Below are positions 1 to 10,743 of a DNA stretch of 64,000 nucleotides, one piece after another. Position numbers and translations under genes: made by a program. The notes beneath the pieces are model-generated. The model saw only the letters and a program-made list of their open reading frames with translations. It did no database searches and was not told where the DNA came from. Origin of the DNA: Thalassia testudinum (taxonomy: Eukaryota > Streptophyta > Magnoliopsida > Alismatales > Hydrocharitaceae); contig JAZHRO010000039.1 in NCBI GenBank assembly GCA_037157565.1, positions 43,028,001-43,092,000 on the forward strand. Direction: 5' to 3'. The first letter of the stretch is position 1; every line of letters begins with the position of its first letter.

Positions 1-66
1 TTTTGGGGGGCACACCCTGGATGTGGAGATACCCCTGAGTGAGGGCATTAAGGTGATGGAACTAGT

Positions 67-1134
67 TTGCAAGGGGCCTTGATTGGGGAAGTGATGATGG
101 GCAGTCTATCTCTGGAGAAAGCTCATCAACTGGTAAGCTCTCTCTCCCTCTCAACAGATGTTTGGAAGATTGCGGTCCCCTCCCCCTCGCAGTTTGTGCT
201 CTTTGGTTTGGGGGTGGTAGATGTCGAGTGTTTGTGCTTTCGGTCGAGTAATCTATGTGGGTTGACGGTGATGTGGCGTCTGGTCTCCCCTTTTGATGGC
301 TCTTTGTCTGCGTGACCACCTCAAAGAGCTGCCTCTAGATTAGGCAATCTTGAAATCAAAGGTTTACCTTTGCACCTGAGGTCTAAGGTGGTGGTGGAAG
401 CTATGATTGTTGGGTTTGCTTCTGTGGCAAAGGATGCTGAGATTGGCCTGACTAAAGGTGATGGCAGTGTTGTGAATGTGTGGGTGGATGTCTGTAGGGC
501 TGGGTCTGTTCCAGATAAGCTGATTCTCTGGTGTGGGGGGAGCTCCTGGCTGCTACTTTTGAACTTTCATGTGGCTAACAGGGTTGAGGAATCACACCAT
601 AACCCTCCCTCTTATGCTGAGGTGCTGCAAGCCAAAGCAGGCTCAATACTGATGGATTGTGAAACATAGGAGAAGACAGCTGAGCCCAATAAGGGTATGG
701 AACTGGAAGATGGGAGGGGTGGGTTGATGGCAGAGGAGGAGATGATTGAAACTCTGGAGGTTGGGAGGGTTGCACCTCTGCTTAAAGGTGATTTGGCTGT
801 GGTAGTGAAAGAAGGTAAGGAGATGGCATTGATGAATGAGGCTGTGGCTGAGGATTTGAAAGTAGGGACTCTAAGAGCCAATGCTCCTGTTGGACCTGCT
901 CTGCAGGAGCTCCCTGTGAACTCCTTAGGTCTGCAATGTAGCCCACCTGTAGTTGAGGGTCTGCAGGTGGAATCCACAACTCCTTCCATCTCTGGTCTAG
1001 GGAGACCTCCCTACAAGCTCAGACTGAGAAGACATAGTTCAACACAAAAAGTTGATGAGTGTGCCATTGCAACTATGATGAAGGTTAGCAAAGTCTTTGT
1101 TGTGAAGAAGGGGGTTGATCAGATGGCCAAATGA
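67..1134 (+). pseudogene. LINE ORF1 (nucleic-acid-binding, DUF4283-like) remnant
   Basis: One frame is readable from about 67 to the stop at 1132-1134, with internal stops at 313-315 and 667-669. The part around 355-560 (GLPLHLRSKVVVEAM and following) resembles the end of the DUF4283 domain found in plant LINE ORF1/gag-like proteins. The remainder is an acidic, low-complexity tail. I do not see a clear CCHC zinc knuckle. The stop codon overlaps the presumed ORF2 start in an ATGA arrangement at 1131-1134, which suggests termination-reinitiation coupling (inference). The true start may lie upstream of the window. Confidence 0.6.
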
Positions 1135-2083
1135 GGATCCTTACATAGAATGTGTGTGGGTTGCGTGATCGAAGTCGAAGGGCTTCTCTACTTAGGTATT
1201 TGATAGAATGGGAAATTGATTGTGCCATCCTCCAAGAAACACATATTGATAGTGAGGCTGACAGGGCTTGGGTTGAGATGAAAGCTGGAGCTACCAATGA
1301 CACTGTGATGATCAACTCAATTGGCAGATCTGGGGGTGTTGCTATTTGGTGGAAGAAGCATGTGTTGCAGTTGGAGGAGGCCTCTTTGGCTAGACACTTA
1401 CTGACTTGCAGGTTCAGAAGAGACCAGTGAGGCAGTGAATTATTTGTGACAGGTGTGTATGGTCCCTGTGACCCAGGCAGAAGACATGAGCTATGGGAGG
1501 ACTGGAATTTAGCTGCCGATTTTGTGAATGGGGTTGCCTGGCTTGTTGGAGGGGATTTCAACTGTGTGTTGGTGGGAAGTGATAGGCCCAGTGGTGTGGC
1601 TGATAGTGCAACCACTGGCTTCCAATTATTGGTTCAAACTTTAGGTTTGAGTGAGTTCCCCTCCTCTGGCTTTGAATTCACTTGGAGGAATGGAAATGGT
1701 CTCATGTCCAAAATTGATAGGTTCTTTGGCAATGCTGGGTTGCTGGAACTTTTTCAGTTATCATATGTCTGTGGCCTTGAATGACCCTTCTCTGATCACA
1801 CCCCCTTGGTCTGGGACAATGGTGAACAGGTGATGGCTGGATCTTATTTTAAATTCAAGAAGTCTTGGTTGAGGGAACCGGGCTTCAAAGAGATGCTTGA
1901 AGGTTGGTGGAGGGCTCAGCAAGTTGAGGGCATTGCTACCATCAAGCTGGCTTCCAAACTGTCGACTATGAGAGTAATGTTAAAGGAATATGGTGATGTT
2001 GTTTCTGTCATGAGGCATCAGAGACGCTGAGAAGCCTTGAGGAAGGTTCAGGTATTTGATTCTAGAGAAGTTAATGACCTGTT
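1131..2083 (+). pseudogene. LINE ORF2 N-terminal part: apurinic/apyrimidinic-type endonuclease
   Basis: The frame starts at ATG 1131 and shows the landmarks of an L1 endonuclease. They are NVCGL near the start, LQETH at about 1230, GGDFN at about 1551, a KIDRFF segment at about 1710 and SDHTPL at about 1791. In active LINEs this domain nicks target DNA to prime reverse transcription. Premature stops are at 1146 (TAG where the family has Trp in TWN), 1428, 1782 and 2028. The frame runs into the target duplication CTGTT at 2079-2083 and resumes beyond the solo LTR. Inactive. Confidence 0.85.
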
Positions 2084-3801
2084 TGTAGGTTTTCCTACCA
2101 GGAGGGGGGGACGTAATAAATTGCGGAATTGAAAATAAACAATCTCACAAAAAATTCAATCACACAAGGTCAACAATTATTTTTAGGTGAAAACCCAAAT
2201 CGGGTGAAAACCACCACCTAACCCTCTCGAGTTAGGATTTTCCGATCAACCAAGTTGATCAAATCCACTAAACGAATCACTTAAACGTGGGTGATTCAAC
2301 CTTAATTACAACCACGCTACAAGTGCGAGGGTAGCGTTCCTCAACCCCTTCTCTTCACGAGAAGGATGTTGTCCCACAAAGGAGACGGGAATTCGCAAAG
2401 CGAATACCCAACCAAATAACAAAGATAAAATCACAAATATAGTCCTATAGAGCCAACAAAGATTTAAACCTAGTTTCTATAGGAATTAGGAAACTCACCC
2501 TTGCAAGGAGTGCGTCGAATCGATGACGCGGGTGCGTGAGCCATGCGACAGCGCAACGTCGCTCTCGTGAACTACGGCGGGAGAGCGGGTGCGCAAGGGC
2601 TTGATGCTCTCAAGATGTAGAACTTGAGCTTGGAGAGCAAGAGATTCTTTGTGGACACAAAAGAGTGGAAATGGTTGTTCTTTGTGTGTCTAGGTGTATG
2701 TTGGTGTCTCTAGGTGTCTTTTTAGTGTGCAAGAGGTTCCTCTCTATTTATAGAGGCCTTAAAAAGTCTTTGGAAGGCTTTGGAAAGCTTCCATAGCCGT
2801 TGGAAGCAAAGCCCAAGAGAATCAAGCCGAAATCAGGAATAATGATTGCATTGACAGGGTTATCAGACATCTGATTCTGGCATCAGATGTCTGGGAAACC
2901 AGTCTAAGACGTCTGAAAATAAGGTCAGACGTCTAATTTTAGGCGGGTTTCTTCCTGACTTGAATCAGATCTAAACAGGGTTCTAGTGCAAGTCCATCAG
3001 ACGACATACAGGACGTCTAGCACTATGCCTGGATGTCTGGAAACCTGCTTTTTCGTGGGAATGGATTTCCAAGAGTTGCAACGGCTAGAAAATCTTTGAG
3101 AAGAGATTTTGGGTCAGCCGAGGCAAAACGATCATTTATCAGACGTCTGGAAAGGCTTAAGAACGTCTGATAAGGCTCTAACGGTCATATTATCATGTGT
3201 TGAAAGTGCCAGCCAACGGTCCACTAATTGGACGTTTGGCAAAGTCATCAGACGTCTGGACTAAGGTTTGGACGTCTGATTTTATCAGACAGAGCTAACT
3301 AAGTCCAACCTAAATGTTATCAAATGTCTGAATCAACAATCAGACGTCTTAAAACACATTATTAGACGTTTGATTTTGGAATTAGACATCTGAAAAAGCT
3401 GTTTGAACCCTATATTGATTTTCTAAGTTTTCTACAGAAAGCCTAAGTATCCTAGGGTTGTGCATGTGTTCCTAGGACTACTGTTAGGGTATTTTGAGGC
3501 TCTTTAACATGAATCTAAGTAACAAAAATAAAGAGCAACAAAATAAACGAAAAATACAAAGAGTACAATAGAAGGAAATCTATCATATTCTTCATTTCCT
3601 TCCTTCTTCAAGCCATCGCTCCTCGCGAATCTCCTTTGTTCTCCATCACTCCTCTAATCCATCCTGGATGCGAGCTCGAACTCCGTCTAATCACGTCTCC
3701 ATTTGCAATTGACCTGAAATCTAAGACTCCAAGTGCAAATGTTAAATGACACGTGTTTTGTTATCATCAAAACAAAGGATCGTGGTGCTCTAGCACCAAC
3801 A
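2084..3801 (-). mobile_element. Solo LTR of a large copia (SIRE/Maximus-like) retrotransposon, reverse orientation
   Basis: Seen: the segment begins TGTAGG and ends CCAACA on the + strand, and is bounded by the perfect 5-bp duplication CTGTT (2079-2083 and 3802-3806). Read on the minus strand it starts TGTTGGTGCTAGAGCACC and soon contains TTTTGATGATAACAAA, a start typical of SIRE/Maximus-type copia LTRs (family assignment from knowledge, not a search). It is 1718 bp long with no internal coding region, so it is a solo LTR left by LTR-LTR recombination. It holds many copies of the AGACGTCT palindrome (exact copies at 2907, 2927, 3141, 3250 and 3342, plus many one-base variants). Confidence 0.88.
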
Positions 3802-3806
3802 CTGTT

Positions 3807-6390
3807 GTCTGAGCAGGATCTCCTTACCAGAAGATGGTGGCAGGGGGTGGTGGCTGAAGAGGATCTGAAGCTAGAGATGGATTGGAGGGAACATTCGAGA
3901 CAACTGTGGCTAAAAGAGGGGGATGCAAACACTAAGTTTTTTCATTTGGCTGCCAGCTCTCGGAGAAGACTCAACTTGATTTCCTCAATTATTAAAGATG
4001 GGCAGAGAATTACCTCCATCTCTGATATCAGAACAGAGGCTGTCAGATACCTTATGGAATCCTCAAGATCTGCTGGAAGGGGCAGTTGGAAGATGGCAGC
4101 TAGTGACCTACCCAAAATCACTGAAGATCAAGGGTCCAGCCTGACTGCAACTATATATGAGTCTGAAACTTTGAATGCCATTAAGGATCTCAATAGTGAA
4201 GGCTCACCTGGTCCTGATGGTATTCAAGTCTTCTTTTACAAAGAGATGTGGGATGTTGTGGGCACTGAGGTGATGGAGGTGAGCAGAGAGTTTGAGATTG
4301 GCAACTTTGGCTTTGAAAAAATCAATAGGTCCTTCTTATTCCTTTTGCCAAAGACTTCGGGAGCAGAATCATTTCAGGAGTTCAGACCCATAGCCCTCTC
4401 AAACTCTATTTACCTGGTGATTAGCAAGGTCTTAGCCAATAGGTTACCGCCTATTTTGTAAGAGATGATCCACCCTGTTCAGTCTGCCTTCCTTCCTAGA
4501 AGATCTTTACAAGAGTCTTTTATCATGATCCAGGAGATGGTTTATGGTTGGCACAAGAGGAAGTGTAAAGCTTTTTTGTGGAAAGTTGATTTCCGCAAAG
4601 CTTATGATTCCATCTGCTAGCTTTATCTTTGGGAAGTGTTTAAAAGAAGAGGTTTTCCCCCTACTTGGATTCAATAGGTAAAAAGGTGCATCACAACTGC
4701 CTCTTTCACTCTGTTGATAAATGGGAAGCCCTGTGGTGCATGGATTCAACCCCAATGTGGGATCAGACAAGGCTATCCTTTGGCGCCTTTGGTCTTCAAT
4801 TTGGCAGTGGACAACTTGGCCTGGTATGCTTGCAAACTTGCTGAAGCAGGTCTTGTTAGAGGCTACTTCTTATCTTGCAGGAGTGCTTTGGCCCCTATAC
4901 TTTAATACGCGGATGATACGATTTTTTTTGTGAAAGGATCTATTGATGAAGCTCAGGTTCTGTGTCATATGGTTAACATTTTTGGGGATATCGTAGGCCT
5001 TAAGCTAAACAAAGAGAAGTCACGTCTGATCTGTTTTGGCTTACCTGAGGCTGAGCAAGGTGACATTTCAGCTATTTTGGGGACCCCTCGCATCAGCCTC
5101 CCTATCAAATATTTGGGTCTACCATTGAGGTGCTCTAGAATGAAAAAAAGAGATTGGAAATGTCTCTTTGATAAAATCTCGGTGAAGTTGGATGGGTGGC
5201 ATAGTAGCTTCCTATCCAAGGGTGGGAGACTCATCTTGCTCAACTCAGTGATCACCTCAATTCCTGTTTTCTTCCTTTCCATCTTTAAAGCTCCTAAATC
5301 TATATGGAAGCGGCTGGATGTCTCAAGGAAGAGGTTCTTTTGGAGGGGATCCAAACATGAGGGCAGATTTATGCAGCCACTAAAGGGGGAGCAGATCTGC
5401 CAGCCAAAGGACATGGAACGGCTAGGAATTAAATCCTTGAAACAGTTCAATGATGCCTTATTGCTTAAGTGGGCAATCAAATTCTTGCAAGGAGAGATGA
5501 AGCCATGGACTGACTTGATCAGGGACAGCTATGGCTCTTCAAACAGTGTGCTCAATAGACTGCAGCCCAGTAGATCCTCGCCCTTTTGGAACTCAGTGAT
5601 CAAAGCATTGGTTGATAACATGCATCTGCTGCAGCTGACTCTTGGTGATGGCAGGACCTTCAGCTTTTGGAATGAAAGATGGTCTTGGCTGGGTGTTCTG
5701 AAGGAGATCTATCCAAGGGCTTTTGCAGCAGCCTCTGATAAGGAGGGGGCAGTTAGCTGCTTCTAGTCTAGCAGTAGCCGCAGCTAGTTGCTGAACGAAG
5801 AAGACTCCACCAGAAGGGGCACCCGACTGTGGGATGAAAGGAGGAACCTAATCTTAGATCTTGAAAGCTTTGGGCCAAGACATGAAGTGGAGGATAACTA
5901 CATCTGGGTTGGTCTTTACACTGTACATTGTGGCTACAACAAAATCATGGAAAATGGCAGTGGGGGGAGCTATGACTTCATTGACAAGAAAATTTGGCTT
6001 TTGAAGATCCCCCTCAAAGTACAAATCTTTCTTTGGCTGTGTAGGAGAGAGGGCTTGATAACAGGTGATCTGCGACACAAAAGGATGGGAGCTGCTTTTC
6101 ATGAATGTCACTTATGTGGGATGCACACTGACAACATTAATCACATTTTCTCCTCTTGCTTGGTCACTGATGCTGTATGGAGGAGGACCTGCCAGGAGTC
6201 ACTACCAACATGGGCATCCATTTGGCATGGGTTTGTCGTGAGAGAGAGGCCACATGTGCGCATGGCTGTCACTCTCTAGTGTGTGTGGAAGGCGAGAAAT
6301 GCGAGGCTTTTTCAGGAGAGACTGGTATGTTGTGAACATATTGTAAGAGAGTGCTGGTCCCTCATACATGCATGGGGATCTGGGTTGTAA
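3807..6390 (+). pseudogene. LINE ORF2 C-terminal part: reverse transcriptase and zinc-binding C-terminus
   Basis: This continues the ORF2 frame after the solo LTR. Landmarks in order are GDANTKFFH at about 3922, SPGPDG at about 4207, FRPIALSNSIY at about 4381, KVDFRKAYDSI at about 4579 (first catalytic Asp), GIRQGYPLAPL at about 4762, YADD at 4906-4917 (catalytic pair), a thumb region, and a zf-RVT-like region at about 5980-6200 (LLKIPLKVQIFLWL, then CHLCG and HIFSSC). Premature stops lie at 4459, 4618, 4675, 4903, 5764, 5785 and 6277; the natural stop is at 6388-6390. Several fall where the family has Gln or Trp, fitting C-to-T or G-to-A transitions. Catalytic residues are preserved, but the frame is not translatable. 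Confidence 0.9.
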
Positions 6391-6461
6391 TTCCTCTTAC
6401 TTGATTATATAATATACCCTCCCGATTGCTATCGTAAGACAATAGCTTTCCTTTTTGTATC

Positions 6462-6486
6462 AAAAAAAAAAAAACAAAAAAAAAAC
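6462..6486 (+). other. Poly-A tail marking the LINE 3' end
   Basis: An A-run of about 24 nt with one C interruption, about 70 bp after the ORF2 stop. It is the normal 3' terminus of a reverse-transcribed LINE. Confidence 0.8.
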
Positions 6487-6639
6487 TATAGGCCATCATA
6501 CCGAAAGAGATATGAAAACAGCTAGGAAGTGTGTCGATGCTCTCGGGGAACTCCATATCAATATCAAAGTTGTCCAAGGCCTGACTAGAAGAGCTAGGTC
6601 TAGTAGAGGAGGCATGTGGTGCCTAGATTTTGAGTTGTC

Positions 6640-7900
6640 GTCAGGTAGTCAGTGAAATCTGACTCATCTCTACAGCTGATGCTTTGGAGGGAGTACTATG
6701 ATTGTTGGTAGGTGGTCGTGCTGGTGGTGCTGTTAGTGGTGCTACTAGTGGAGGAGGTCTTGCTATGCATTTAGGTCTAGGTCTCTGATCTCTAAAATGT
6801 AAGGCGTGAATTTGCTCTCCTAGGTGGTCCAGAAATTGAACCTATTTGCTCAGGTAGTCAACTACCTGAGTACCATGCCCTATAAGTGCTACTGTAGTCT
6901 CTCTCTGACGGTGCATCATGAGTGAAATGTCATCTATAACATTTTGTATCCTGATAGAATCCTACTTGGATAATTACCTGTTGAGGAAGCTCCACTCGTG
7001 GTCATAGAATGACAGAGTGGGACAGACTAGTGGAGGGCAAAATGTTGAGAACTGCTAGTACAGGGAAATAGATGGCGGTACTATAGAGGGTCCAGCCTGG
7101 GAAGGCCTATGCTAGAAGGAGGAAGGGTTTGTTGCTTAAGAAGTAGAGGAGGGATCCTGTCTAGCTTACCTCTCTTGCTCCATATTCGAGTAAGTGAGCT
7201 CATCGAAAATACTGACTTGACTGATAAATTGCTTGTGGTTAATATCCATTAGCATGCTAAAATGATGCAAAATGTGAGAGAGTAAAGTGCTAAAGGGGAA
7301 GGAGCTCGTGGACTTCTCATCCATAAAATTAATAATGAAATGATTCCAATTAAATATCTTGTTCTTCATAAAGATACAAAGTGCTATAAGCATAGAATAA
7401 GGACAATCTCAAATAAGGTGGATTTAGACATGAAATTCTAAAGAAATACGCGATCAAGGAACTGCAGGAGGGGATGAAAGTAAGAGGACTTGGTGGGCTT
7501 ACCCAAGTTATAAAATTCAGGAGTGAGAAGGTCTCCCGAATCACCTTGGAAGACGTATCGTGGTGAAGCTCAACATAAGTAAGACTAGAGGAGGAATAAC
7601 CTAAAATCTTCATTAAAACATTTGAATTAACTAAAACCTCAATGCTATAGATGTTTCATGTAAATTGTATGTTGAACCCTTCGCCAATATTGCGAAGGTT
7701 GGCATAAAAGAAATGACAAGCCATGGGATCAACTCCTTTAATCTGAATGCCTTGAGCACTCGCATAAAAATTCTAATAAAAATGACAATTAATTTTATAA
7801 AAAATAAATTTGTTTCTAAGGGTGAGAAAAATATGCTTAAAATAATCGAAGTCAATGGGTCACATGACATGGGGGGACAATTTAGCATAAAAAGGAGGCA
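6640..7900 (-). pseudogene. Decayed transposon-type ORF (possible plant retrotransposon accessory/gag-like protein)
   Basis: Minus-strand fragments at 7613-7350 and 7393-7166 are hydrophobic and helical. Further along the same strand, around 6950-6780, there is an HRQRETTVALI-like stretch that reads as a coiled-coil tail. The overall pattern recalls the 'putative plant transposon protein' domain seen in decayed Athila-related elements. This is a weak, by-eye resemblance with several frame breaks and no terminal repeats found. It could equally be ordinary non-coding DNA. Confidence 0.25.
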
Positions 7901-9437
7901 TTCATCGATTAGAATTAGTGGCCTGGTTGATCAAAACTGGAGGGGTGCGTCGCTTGAATTGATGTCTTTGATCGATTAGAAGGAAGAATTGATTGATCAA
8001 AATAATATTTTTGCGAAAAAAATGATAGGAACCTATTGAAAGGGACAAAAGATGGAGTTCACTAACTTTATTTAAAGCAAGATAGCATGCTAATGAAGAT
8101 AACAAAATCACAATAGATTAAGACAAGTGGAATAAATCAATTTCTATGCATCAAAACAAATAGACGTAATAGATAAATAAGACGTCCACAAGAGATAGGG
8201 AGAGATATATACCAAGATCGACCACAAACGGATCGATTAAGATGGTAGTAAGGCGAAGAGGGGTGATCGGTTGGCTACTGAAGAGGAGTCGATGGTGAGG
8301 AGAGGCCGATAAGAGGTAGATGCTCTATGGTTGTGATAAAGAGGTGTTGCGGAGTTTTTTTTGTTTATTTGCTTGTTTGAATGAACCTACTCATATTCTA
8401 AATGTAAACATAATCATCATTTACATAGGCTCCAATCACTTTCGAAAAATTGCTACATAGAAACTCATCACTTGTCAAAATATAACAACATATATTTACT
8501 ATTTTAGTAATTCGCATCAATCTTTCCTTCTCGCTTCTCTTTCTAATGTAGGTCTCTCAAATGAGCTAAACTCTCTCTCTCCTTCCATACGCATCCGTAA
8601 ATAATTCCTTTCATTCCCTCCAAATCAGAAAATGAATTGTTTTAGCTGCATCTACTCTCCACAATTATTTTGCTATATATGCTTAACGCTTAGTTACCGT
8701 TTCCTCTCTTTTAAAATTTTGCTTCTATTTGGGCTTTGTAAAGGAGTCTTACATTTGTAAATAACATTTTTCTTTTGATAGATGAAGCAAACCGGAAGCC
8801 TTTTAGCTTCGCTGAAAATTAGAAATTTTCATCCTAAAAAAGGAAAAATTGAGGGCCGGGGGAACGGGCGGTGTTGCATTTGATGGGGGAACTAAAACCG
8901 AAAGATCTATCCGAGTCGCAACCTGCAAATGGAATCAAAATCACGACGTTACGACGGAAGAAGATGGGGACCGCGCTACACGAACCCGGAGGGATAAAGA
9001 TCCACCAGGGCCGTGGATTTAGTCAAGAACCAAATCCTCATTCAGCACCCCACAACCCACCCACCCCATCCTCACCGCTAATCCCACCCCAAAACAAGGG
9101 GGCAAAACAGACACGCTACCACTCCGCCCGCCTCCCCACTCACGAGCCCTTCCCTCCCTTCTCGCCACCCACGTCAGACCCCACACGTACCGCCGAACGA
9201 CACGTCACTGCCATCTTGGTGGCCGACCACTTCCCGCATCGCAACACCTCAACCGCCACCTCTCTCCTCCCCACACCCACAACTCGGCTTCCGCGTCAAG
9301 CTGCCATCTCCATCCCCATCCATCCATCTCCAAATCGCATCGCCACCGTCCATCTCCAACCTTCCACCCCGCCCCCGCGCATGTAAGCAGCTTTAGCAGC
9401 AGCAGCGCAACCAGAGAAAGCCCCCTCCCATCATCTC
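7901..9437 (+). promoter_or_regulatory. Upstream and promoter region of the PP2C gene
   Basis: There is no convincing gene here. The stretch to about 8850 is AT-rich. From about 8860 base composition shifts to GC-rich, pyrimidine-rich DNA typical of a plant 5' leader. Three ACGT-core boxes lie close together at about 9166-9212 (CCACGTCA, CACACGTACC, ACACGTCAC). These are candidate bZIP sites of the ABRE/G-box type, but this is inference from sequence alone. A 171-codon open frame at 8871-9386 is proline-rich and looks accidental. Confidence 0.4.
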
Positions 9438-9530
9438 ATGGCGACGATCTTCTTCTTCTTCTCATCCCTCACCCCTTCTCCCCTCCCCAGACTCGGTGTT
9501 TCCTCCCGCGTATGGATCCCCGTCATCTAA
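9438..9530 (+). other. Upstream ORF overlapping the PP2C start; its peptide looks like a transit peptide
   Basis: ATG at 9438 opens a 30-codon frame ending in TAA at 9528-9530. It overlaps the main ATG (9512) in another frame. The encoded peptide starts MATIFFFFSSLTPSPLPRL and is rich in Ser and aliphatic residues with Arg, like a plastid transit peptide. Beyond the stop, the same frame continues Ser/Pro-rich for about 25 codons. It may be a repressive uORF, or the original N-terminus of the protein separated from the body by a stop and a frame change. Confidence 0.45.
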
Positions 9531-10048
9531 TCTCCCTCTTCCCTACTTTCCCTTCCACCGCCTCGTTACTCTTTTTCTTCCTCTTCTTCACGACCTCCTC
9601 CTTTCTGCTCCCGCTGGCGGAGCTCACCGACGGTAGCCTCCTCTTCCGCTTCGCCCCTGACAAGATGGATGGACCTCCGGACTGGGGCGCGATCACGGTC
9701 GCTTGTGGAATCGAGGGCGAAGGAGAGGTCGAATCGGAAAAATTGGATCCTTCTCATCGAGAGGGTTTGGATGTAAGCCGCTCGCTGGAGAAGGTGGATT
9801 TGGCGGTTCATTCCGTTGAGAAAGACGACGCCCTGGAATCGCCGGTTTCCCCCGATTCGTGCCTGCAAGTTAACCTCATCGCCGATGACGAGGAGGATGA
9901 GGAGGATCCGGAGAGAGGGAATACCGGTGGATCGGAGCGGTCGGGTGGTCCCGACAGTGGGCAGGTCGGCGTCTGCGCGGCGGTGGGTGCGAATTCCCGC
10001 CCTGGAGGAAGTACTGAAGAGGCGGATTGCGAAGAAGCTGCGGGTGAG
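9512..10048 (+). CDS. PP2C exon 1 (N-terminal extension, residues 1-179)
   Basis: The open frame runs from ATG 9512. Donor GAG|GTCAGT at 10049 ends the exon in phase 0, matching exon 2. The competing GTGAGG donor at 10044 would break the frame. Content: hydrophobic start, then an acidic/Ser-rich low-conservation region. Confidence 0.7.
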
Positions 10049-10701
10049 GTCAGTGACTGGAACATTCCGGTTTCGCAGTTAAACAACTCGTAGTCGTTGG
10101 ATTCCTTCCATTTGTTTTGCAGCAACTTGCGGGGAAAAAATAGAATCATGATCCCACGATGCACGTGTGATGAATGTGGGATTTGCTTTAGAGTAGTTAT
10201 AAAGTATATAAGAACTTTCCGATGTTACCTTCCGGGGGTTTAGTATTCGGTTGCCTTGGCCGCAGACTAGGAAATTTAGTAGGTAGGCACTGTTATATGA
10301 AACTGTTCAGAAATGAGAGAAATAACTGTCCACTTTCTCACTTCACAGGAATGGTATTGTTAGAAATCTGCCTGGCCGAGGGGACTAAATAATTGGTTGG
10401 TTGGCGGATCTGGTTTGTGGATGAATAAACCAAGTTTTACAAGTGATTAGTGGATCACAACTATGTGACTGACTTGATTTGCAACACCTTTAACTTTAGA
10501 ATTTGGACAGGCCAGGTTTCATGGATGAATTATGCTTTCCATGTAGGTGATTGGATGGGTGAACTTGCTTTTAGAACTAAGTTGGGGCCTCCATCGTAAC
10601 TGCATCCTACATGATCGTAGAGCAACATTTGTTTCAGAATGGGCACATACTCACCCTAATTCAAACGAGTTGGCAAAACTAGCAATACAAATGGTAGTTG
10701 C

Positions 10702-10743
<42 letters not shown>

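Larger units (their letters stand above)
1..6486 (+). mobile_element. L1-type LINE retrotransposon, 5' end outside or at window edge, degenerate, split by a solo LTR
   Basis: Seen: two successive reading frames in the order expected of a plant L1 LINE (an ORF1 protein, then ORF2 with endonuclease, reverse transcriptase and a C-terminal zinc-binding region), followed by an A-rich tail at 6462-6486. There are no LTRs. The body is interrupted by a solo LTR at 2084-3801. When that insertion and one copy of its 5-bp duplication are subtracted, ORF2 stays in one frame across the junction. ORF2 carries eleven premature stop codons and no frameshift that I could find. The element is therefore dead but not heavily rearranged. 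No LINE target duplication could be tested, because the 5' end is not defined inside the window. Confidence 0.9.

Noticed and set aside
8871..9386. 171-codon Pro/His-rich open frame upstream of PP2C
   Set aside because: Low-complexity, composition-driven, lies in the GC-rich promoter/leader, and has no family features.
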